Origin: Polyodon spathula
Lineage: Eukaryota; Chordata; Actinopteri; Acipenseriformes; Polyodontidae
Direction of reading: 5' to 3'
Length of the DNA stretch: 64,000 bases
Assembly: GCF_017654505.1 (NCBI RefSeq)
Contig: NC_054538.1
Location: forward strand, 60,918,184-60,982,183
The notes below the pieces were generated by a model. The model searched no databases. It had not been told where the DNA came from and saw only the letters and a list, made by a program, of their open reading frames with translations. Both the position numbers and the translations under genes were made by a program. Of this stretch, positions 56,178-64,000 are shown one piece after another. Position 1 is the first letter of the stretch. Each line of letters begins with the position of its first letter.

Positions 56178-56983
56178 TCACAAACAAGAAGCTGTACCGC
56201 CTCTTTTCTAAATGTGACCCTTCATTTACTCTTACCCTCAATAAAGCATAACCCTTAGAAACAGGAAATTAAGGGGGTTTAGCATACAGGTATGACATAA
56301 CTGTCCTGTCTGAAAAGTAAGTGTACATGATCTGGCTGAATCGGATATGTTGCACACCTAATTTAGTATAGCCACTGTTAAGACTCTCACTGCACAGGAT
56401 TCCCGAATGCAGTTTTACTTAGCTGGTTTGTTTGTTGACAGAAATAATAAATACCAGTAATAATTAAGATGCCATTCATTCCCTGCTTAAACAATCTGCT
56501 TCATTATAAGGCTGATAAGCATTGCAGAGAAACTGAACACAGTTTTATAAGAACTACTACAGTATAGTATTTCCGTCTCTGTTTTACTACAATTCAGAAT
56601 ATGTTTGAGCTGTGTAATATTCCTTTTAAGCAAAGTAGATAAGGAAAACAGAGAATTTAAAAAACTAAACATATTCTCAGTAGTGGTTACGGATTTTACA
56701 AAGCAAACAAATGCTGTTTCTCTAATAAGAATCCATTTTATGATTAAAAACATATTTAAGGAAATTTTGGTGAAACCCATGGATGTATTAGCGAGTCTGG
56801 TATCCAAGTGACACCAATATTATGATCCTTTACTGAAGTCCCAAGTAGAATTTGACATTGTGCATCTGTTTTACATCTGAAATCATTACAGAACAACACT
56901 GACAAAACAACAGCCTCAACTTATCATCACCCAGTGGTTGTCCTTTAAGTATCAGTAAGAAAAACGGTAATATTTTATGTAGG

Positions 56984-57725
56984 TGTGAGAGGGTGGTGGA
57001 ATTCATTGAACACAAACACAAAGTTTCATGTGTGAACACCCCGCAGGGTGTACTTTATTAATTTCACCACAAGGTGGCATTGGACTGCTACCTCTCCTGA
57101 ATACCAACTATGGTAAACGGGGGCGAATGGAGAAGGCACACAGACACGCGTCAACATAATAGTCCAAGCAAAATGTGAAAGAAAAAAGAGAAAATAAAAC
57201 ACAATAATAAAACTACAAACAAAAGGATACTGCCACAGCAGCGTTCCCCCACCGTCGCTACCCGTACAGCTTGGGTCTTCAGCATGTGCCTGCTTGCTAA
57301 TCCTCTATTTAATACTGTGTGGGGATGCCTAAACTTTCCCCGCTAACTACCCACGCTCCCTCATGGGACTGTAATAAAAGAAATAACTCCTCCCTGATTC
57401 TGGGTTATATCCTGGCGCCAGTATAAATGCTTGATAGCTCCCGACGCTGGTGGTCTGTTGGGTCTCTGTTTAGATCTGACCAGCGGTCCCGCTGTCCTTC
57501 TCCCAGCAAGGCTGACCTGAGGAGTAGAACAGCATCATTATTATAGGTCATGTGCTGCTCAAGACCCGCCTCCCAACCACTCAGAGAGAAAGAGAAAGAG
57601 CGAGCCCTCTCCCAGCCTCCCAGTGTCACTGCCATGATTGACAGGTGGGCCCTTCATGGCTCCCGAGCTCCCCCTGCAGGATCATGCACGCACCAAAGAG
57701 CCAGTACAGGTACCCCCTCGTTACA
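56984..57725 (-). mobile_element. Solo LTR, family B (copy B2), perfect 5-bp target duplication
   Basis: A 742-base unit from TGTGAGAGGGTGGTGG to CCCCCTCGTTACA is flanked by GTAGG at 56979-56983 and 57726-57730. On the minus strand it begins TGTAACGAGGGGGTACC, and GTATTAAATAGAGG near 57310 may be the TATA region. It shares about 650 bases of order and sequence with 18995-19696, including CAAGACCCGCCTCCCAACC. No internal sequence adjoins it. Confidence 0.85.
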
Positions 57726-57730
57726 GTAGG

Positions 57731-60700
57731 TATAAGATTTTGTGAGTCAGGTTGTATGTGTTTGCTTTGCAAGAGTGCCAGAAAAGCCATTAAAACCCCA
57801 ATGCAATTTATATCTTGCTGCTTTTAATATCATAACAAATTACCTTTCTACTGTTCAAGAAACTGCCAGCCATACTGAAATAAAGGGACAGTGTTTATAA
57901 TGTACTTGAGGTTTCTGTTATTTTAATGACCTAGTGACATTGCAATTAGACTTCTTGTGTTAATTTGAAGCCTTGATACACCCAAAATGGATAATTAAAT
58001 CCACACAGATTAATGAAACTAAAGCTGTGTGTGTCTTTGTACTCTCTGTCAGCCACTCGCTATACATTGCATTGACTTTTTTTTTTTTATGACGGTACTG
58101 GGGTAACATCAACATCTTCCCTGTGAAAAATTATTAACGGGAGCACATTTTTATGTTTTCAGCATAAACACGCTTCTTTAAAAAATTAATAAATAAAAAA
58201 ATAAGACTCTTAAGATTCTTATTGCAATTTCTCAAATAATGTAATTTTTTGATAAATCTGCTTCGACCTTTTGACTGACTAACCAACCAACCAACCTGAA
58301 TGGTAAAAACAAGGATTATTTGGAACTCTAAAGGGGATATAGAAGGATAAAGACATGGCAGCCCAATGGAAGGAAGGACTGGTCAGAAACTGATAGCAAA
58401 GCTAAGTATTTATTCTTAAATTATACTGTTGAAGCAGCGCTTTTTGATTAAAAGAAGACTTAATATTATTACACTGAGGAGTGTCTGGCGTTTGACACAT
58501 AAGTCAGAAGTAAAGACACTTGGCAGAAATGTTTAGATTACCAGTATTAATGGTGGTTTATGACAAGGTGTTGTACTGCTTCCCTTCAAGGCACCCCCCC
58601 TTCATGACCGACACCCTGGAGGAGCAAACAGACACCAACCAAGGGAAGGACAGCCAGCTCCTTATACACACCCGAGACGCAAGGTCCTACCCTAACTAAG
58701 TTAAGTACCAGGTCAGAAGACGAAATCAGTGTAGGGTAGGCTGAGATGATAGTGTACGTAGTGGATGACCAGGGACACAGAGGGAGTGTGGAGATCAAGT
58801 GCTGTTTGTTCTGCCATTGCAGGATCCTGAGTTGTGGTGCTGGAGAGGGGTGGACCAAGCCTGAGGGGAGCATACAAACCTTACACCGGGACAAACCAAT
58901 GGATTAGGAGGTTCTTGGATCGGTCACCTTCAACTTTACCTTTCCTTGTTGCCGTTTCTACTGGGGCAGTGTTTGGCAGCTTGGATTAAGTATAGGACCT
59001 ACAAACTGAGTTTTCTATGCCTTTTGAGGCCCAGGTGAATATAATGTAACTATCGTTTCAATAAACTGTTGGTTGTATTGTTCTGGACTATGTTGTGATG
59101 ATATATTGTGTGGAGTTGAGTAGTTATAATAATAACATCACCCTGAAGTCACAAGTAACCTGCTTACAATGTTTTATGGATTTGAGTTTTAGTGGTTTCT
59201 CAATATACACACTTTACAGGTGGAATATGATGCATAGCAGTTCTGGTTTCTGATTAATTTCCCTGGCTTATATGATAAAGCCGAATCTGTTGAAGCCATG
59301 TTTTCCCAAGTTAGCTGGTACTTTGCGAGCGTTTGAGCAATCGCTGTGCTGACAGAAATAGTATCTACAGAAGGTATGAATGTGACATTCATCTCGAAAT
59401 CATAAAAAGAAAAGAAAATTGACAGAACTGGGTGGTGCAAGCCATCGGGAGACACGTCAAAAATCACACTGGACATTTCCATCAATGCGTTCAATAAGTT
59501 TACCCACTAAAGCATCACCATTTTCTGTCAAATATTTCCGACTAAGATTGTCGGCATTAGACAGTGTTTTAGCTGATGGACAGAACTGTCACATAAAGTC
59601 ACCAATACATACCTCTCTGCACTAAACAGTGGCTGTCCAGCAAAGCACAGCGCTCTGACAAACTCATTAACACAGTCATTCTGTGCTCCCTTTTATTGTT
59701 TCAGTTTAATGTGTCGCTTATTTTTCATTATGTTCTTTTATTGACAGTGTGAACATGTACCTCAGTGCAGCAGTATTTGCAGTGTTATGCATCATCTGAC
59801 CCACTTCTGCTATTTTTGGTTATTGTATACTTCGAAACATTTGTTTTCTTGTGAATATTCATAAACTGATTTTCTCACCATTCCTCATCCACTAAAAATA
59901 CTATATTTTCGTTCAAGTATTTCAATTTAGTTTCTGAACAAGCTAAAAGTTACTGCGCCCAGCAATTGCCACAATAATGAGACTTTGACTGTCCAACATA
60001 GTCAGGTGAGAATGTGTTTGTGAAGCGACAGAGCACCACGTTTGAAAGTTATTTGATCTGACGTCTGACGTCTAAACGTCTGCTGTATCTTCGGATACAG
60101 TGTAGGGCTGCTTATTACAGTGTCAGAGTTAAAATAAAACAGCATTTTAATCAAAATATTGTGTATTTCCTAGAAAACAGTACCAGGAACATACTGAATA
60201 AAAATCAGATATAAACCCATCAAAACCAGCACCCAGTTAAAAAAAAAAATCCTGTCATTTTTAGGTAAAATTTGGAATAAACTGGAAAAGTGGAACGCTT
60301 GTTATACCTTTTTGAAAAGCTTTTTTTCAGACAAATGAATAAAGTGTACTTTGTCCACAAAATATTTAAACAACGCTTTTTCAATATAAATAACTACTAA
60401 ATACTAGATTCTAAATACAAGTGTAACACATTAGTCTACACTTAACAATTGCAAAATTTACTACCTATATACACATTAGTATTGTACTGTATGTCCCTCT
60501 TTAAATATGTGTTTACATGCTGTGTGTTTATTCCCTTCCTGCTGTATTCTGCCGCTGCTTTGTTTAACTTTTGTGTTTTAAATGCCTTTAACCCTTAAGT
60601 GTGCAGTTATCATGTCAGCCCATCCACTGGAGTGCCATAATGCTTTATATAACAATTATATATTTACTTTTTAAATTAACACAACAAATAAAACAATTAC

Positions 60701-60770
60701 AATTCCAATAACAGTAAATAAATCAACATCATTTTATTGATAAATATAATAAATATTGATTTAAATGTGT
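57731..60770. other. Non-coding sequence with two unassigned blocks
   Basis: 58560-59110 is GC-richer and includes TTTCAATAAACTGTTGG, a poly(A)-like signal; it may be another LTR, but I cannot find its ends. 59180-59625 is discussed separately. The rest is AT-rich without features. Confidence 0.4.
59189..59625 (-). pseudogene. Possible hAT transposase scrap
   Basis: A minus-strand frame contains VTFIPSVDTISVSTAIAQTL and AKYQLTWENM, reminiscent of the stretch before the second catalytic residue in some hAT transposases (where a D-N-A motif would follow). Here STDSALSYKPGK follows and no catalytic residue can be assigned. The resemblance is weak and unsupported by other domains. Confidence 0.25.
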
Positions 60771-60775
60771 ATTAA

Positions 60776-61295
60776 CCCTTTGCGGTTATAAATACAATTT
60801 TCCCTTTCCAGTCCGATGTCAGATCCTGTCCGACATCATCAAAAAGACATAAAGCACAGGTCTCTAGTCATTTTTTCTCCAGAAAAAAAAACAAGAAAAC
60901 CTTTCAATGGCTAAGTGAGAAAGATAGGAGCCGAATGAAGCTGAAAAAAAAGAGACCATATCTGATAGCCTCATTCATCACAGAGACAGCACGGACATAA
61001 ACAAAGGAGACAGCTGCTTCTGCATCCAGCGCTCAAAGAATAAAACAATGACTTGGATCGCATTATTGAAGAGTTTGGTGATAAAACGAGTGATAAGGAG
61101 AGGATTTCTCAGTATGCACGTCTATAAAGAGGTATGTGAAAAATAAAGCGAACAAGGGGTGGGGCTTGGCTGGAGATGCAGTACTGGTGTCCTTTTGTAA
61201 TTCAATGCCTTTTAAACATGTTTTACTCTAAAAAAATATACAGTTTAAACACCGTGACGCACCTGACAAGCGCTGAATAAATGGACTGCAAAAGG
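60776..61295. mobile_element. Non-autonomous piggyBac-type element (copy P2)
   Basis: TTAA at 60772-60775 and 61296-61299 flanks CCCTTTGCGGTTATAA at left and GGACTGCAAAAGG at right. The 520-base body matches P1 through CATCATCAAAAAGACATAAA, a CAGCTGCTTCTGCATCCAGC stretch, AGTATGCACGTCTATAAAGA and GGGTGGGGCTTGGCTGG. The same internal reading NDLDRIIEEFGDKTSD, then QYARL and a stop, is present with a few residue changes. Confidence 0.85.
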
Positions 61296-61299
61296 TTAA

Positions 61300-62179
61300 G
61301 TAAATAATTTATGCAATCTAGAGGTGCAACAATGAATCTATGCATCGGTTATTGATCATCTGTCCTTAAAGTTCCAGAGCTTCGATTACATATTGGTGAA
61401 TCGATGCATCAAATTAAAACCCAGGTTGAAGTCTTCTGTTGCCGGTTTGCATTACAACCTTGAGTGCGTGAGTGTTCTCTTCTTTTAGTGCTAGTACAGT
61501 AGATTACTTTGCTAGGATACACACTTAAGGCCTCTACATGCGCATTGGACAAACCAAATTAGGGTGCTGATTGCACCACTAATGTATACCAATTTTATTA
61601 ATGTATTACTTGCTAATTTCTTATTTTATTAATGGACATACATATTTGAACTTAATAAATTACATAAGTAAATCGTATAAAACTTTAATTAAATTTAATT
61701 ATAGATGAGTGATTCATTGTTCAATTCATGTGACTTTTGCTAAATTCGCTTCTTTGCTGTACGGTGGGTCATTTACAAAGCGATTGATACCAGCTTGCAG
61801 ATGTATAAAGCTTGATATGCTGTATTGCTCTTAGGGGTGCCACCTTTTCCACAAACTAAACCCGAACATATTTCTCAGTCAGCCAAAACTGCAGTATACT
61901 GTAATACAGTTTAACACAATACCACCAGATCTCGGTACAAATCAAGAATCATGCAGTATACACAGTATTGTGCTCTTGATATTTCTAGCAATCAAACTTG
62001 CAATCAAGCTCGATAAATATTTCTGTTCAGTTTTCAAGTAGTCTAAAATGACATGTAGATAAATGTATCTGTAGGTAGTTTTCATTATTGTGCATTTAAT
62101 ATGTTATAAATTGTTGGTTCTATGACATCATATAAATATTTCTGAAAAATCGGCTATACAATTAAGCATGTTACACATG

Positions 62180-62243
<64 letters not shown>

Positions 62244-63080
62244 TCATTTTAAGCGGGTTGGTGATTCCCAGTCCTTATATAAAATATGACTTTACCATTA
62301 ACAAAATGCATTATGCTACATTAATTATTTTACTGAATTTCAATATGAAATCACAGAACCATATACAATATTTAAATGTACAATAATGCAAACTGCTTCC
62401 TCTGCCTGTAATTTTAGGCTACTTAAAAACTGAACAGCATTGTTGTGCACATACCTTACATATTGTTAATGCTGTGCTCATTTTGGCACAGCAAAGTCCA
62501 TAGTACAGACTCTTAGCTTAACCATTTAGCTGTCACTCTCTGAAGTTGATTTTACAGGAACACAACATCTACAGATTCCAGTTACTGATGCTTTGTAGAA
62601 CAAAGGGTTTTTTTTGTGTTTTTTTCTTTGTTTGTTTTTTATCCTCAGACAAAGTTGTCATCCTCTTCAACCAAATTTGTCATATGCATTGTTTTAAATG
62701 TGAGTCTATTTAACAAAAGATGTTAAATGTTTATATACAAACATACAAATACATAACATGCAAATGCATGGTGCGGAAGACATCGTTTTTCCATTAGCTG
62801 CCATGGCTCTTTTGACTGCCAGTATGGTGACACGCCTGCTGGGGACTGCGACGTAATTGGATTCTTTACATCACGTGGATATGTACGTTGTCTCAAAGTA
62901 GAATGTACAGATCAGTACTAAATAGTACAGTCTTGGATAGTTTTGTAGGATAGTCACAGCCCATTTAGAAGCCTTAATTGTGTATGTGTGTGTTTTGTTT
63001 CGGTCAAGTTTGAGTTGATTCAGTTCTGGTTATGTTATTTCACTGTGCCATTTTTCTTTAAAAAAATTTTGAATTACTGG
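61300..63080. other. Unassigned non-coding sequence
   Basis: Contains the (AAT)n array at 62179-62240 and no supported gene or element. Confidence 0.45.
62179..62240. repeat. (AAT)n microsatellite
   Basis: About 20 copies of AAT. Confidence 0.95.
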
Positions 63081-63085
63081 TACTT

Positions 63086-63735
63086 TGTCCAGTGCAGAAA
63101 ATTGATCTTCATACCATTCTTATACATTTGGAAGAAGGACTACTAGAATTCAAGATTGGACATTTTCTACCGAGGACTACAAATGGACGAACAGGAGGCG
63201 TTGGACTCATTGTCCACAAAAGAATCAAGAATAACGTAGTACAGATTGACAGCATGTCAGAGAGGTCTGCAAGATTGATAGTGAACGCTTCAAGGAAGTA
63301 TGAATTTTAGTTCATCCAAGTATACGCACCAACAATAAGCGATTCAGATGAAGAAGTCGAAGATTTATATGAAGAAGTACAAAAACTACATGAAAATGGG
63401 AAGAGCCACTATAAGTTCATCATCAGTGACTTCAATGCCAAAATAGGAGCCCTGCAAGAAATCAAGAATTCGGTCAGCAAATTTGGACAGTGAAAAAACT
63501 GAAATGGCAGTGGGCCGGACATGTAGCAAGAAGAACAGACCATCGCTGGACCAAGGAGATACTAGACTGGATCCCAAGAGATATAAAGCGACCAAGAAGA
63601 AGACCTCCAGGAAGATGGCAAGATGAAATTAGGAAACACGCTGGAGCAACGTGTATGAGGGACGCAGCAGACAGGCTTTTGTGGAAGAATCTTGTGGATT
63701 GAAAAAGGCTGAAGATGATGATGATGATAATTTTC
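63086..63735 (+). pseudogene. RTE-like LINE relic: endonuclease joined to C-terminus, RT missing
   Basis: The first frame holds an apurinic endonuclease segment, NGRTGGVGLIVHKRIKNNV, and after a TAG at 63308 continues QVYAPTISDSDEEVE and IISDFNAKIGALQ; DFN carries catalytic residues of the endonuclease. About 40 codons later, after a stop near 63491, it jumps to KLKWQWAGHVARRTDHRWTK, PRRRPPGRWQDEI and ending DRLLWKNLVD, the typical C-terminus after reverse transcriptase. The reverse transcriptase is gone. A GATGATGATGATGATAA tail at 63714-63730 resembles the trinucleotide 3' tails of RTE-clade elements. Clade naming (RTE or a related LINE) is tentative; the deletion is clear. Confidence 0.8.
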
Positions 63736-64000
63736 TTTGTTTTGGAAGACTTCAATATTATCGATATTGATATTAAAATACGTGCACAATATCAATATAA
63801 AATGTTCATATTGTTGCCCACCACTATTCTGCAGGACTATAAATAAACCTACAGGAAACCAATACAATTCCTACATGATTTCTGTAGGGGTTTTGTGTAA
63901 GGACTTTTAGTAATAAAACAATGTTATGGTTATAAAACTAATTATAAATGAAATGTCAGAAATCAACTAATCACAGTGAATTGTCTACCAAAATTTTAGA
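63736..64000. other. Unassigned AT-rich sequence
   Basis: No supported feature up to the window edge. Confidence 0.4.

Larger units (their letters stand above)
55014..56980. other. Mostly unique non-coding sequence
   Basis: Holds a candidate conserved block and a long (ATT)n array, listed separately. The open frames at 56487-56811 on both strands match no family I know. Confidence 0.45.

Noticed and set aside
56020..56258. Open frames encoding long leucine, isoleucine or tyrosine runs
   Set aside because: They are translations of the (ATT)n array, not proteins. The same applies to frames over the (AT)n arrays at 8851, 9742, 14591, 29476 and 44578.
1..64000. A host protein-coding gene or a new defence or metabolic system
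   Set aside because: No multi-exon gene, conserved enzyme or gene cluster could be supported. All recognisable protein sequence belongs to transposable elements.

Overview
This window looks like non-coding vertebrate DNA, most likely from a ray-finned fish. It is AT-rich, holds no recognisable host exon, no long intact reading frame and no bacterial-type gene organisation. It does carry the mixed repeat set typical of fish genomes: Tc1, hAT, PIF/Harbinger and piggyBac DNA transposons, L1/Tx1-like and RTE-like LINEs, Ty3/gypsy remnants, many solo LTRs, SINEs and very long (AT)n, (ATT)n and (TG)n arrays. A non-teleost such as sturgeon or paddlefish is a guess. I see no operon, CRISPR array, rRNA, tRNA or functional protein-coding gene. 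Nearly all short open frames are chance frames or pieces of decayed transposable elements.

Layout. 0-9 kb: a diverged solo LTR, a gypsy RT/RNase H scrap, the 3' part of an L1-like LINE, a perfect fold-back and a Tc1-derived MITE. 11-13.3 kb: a decayed Harbinger element with a solo LTR inserted in its terminal repeat. 13.3-19 kb: mostly unique sequence with candidate conserved non-coding blocks. 19-22.6 kb: LTRs of several families packed together, ending in a gypsy relic in which gag runs almost directly into integrase. 23.6-26.1 kb: a hairpin-bearing LTR, a SINE, a hAT pseudogene and a solo LTR. 28.1-29.7 kb: a Tc1 copy. 33.7-35.8 kb: a fold-back MITE and an L1 relic split by a solo LTR. 38-41.6 kb: a second hairpin LTR, an L1 3' piece, a fold-back repeat and a nearly intact Tc1 with long terminal repeats. 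43.2-46.7 kb: a piggyBac MITE and two solo LTRs. 47-50.7 kb: a full-span but broken hAT transposase and a hAT MITE with a perfect 8-bp target duplication. 52.4-55 kb: two solo LTRs in opposite orientation, one split by a piggyBac element. 57-61.3 kb: another solo LTR and a second piggyBac MITE. 63.1-63.7 kb: an RTE-like LINE lacking its reverse transcriptase.

The elements do not act together as a pathway. What can be read is a history of nested insertion: LTR into Harbinger, LTR into L1, piggyBac into LTR. Boundaries rest on target-site duplications and on reading frames that rejoin when the insert is removed. I do not find a convincing new biological system. The most distinctive signals are a solo-LTR family with five to seven copies, a conserved palindrome just upstream of the TATA box in another LTR family, three retroelements that lost their reverse transcriptase but kept both flanks, and a fold-back family with a long palindrome.
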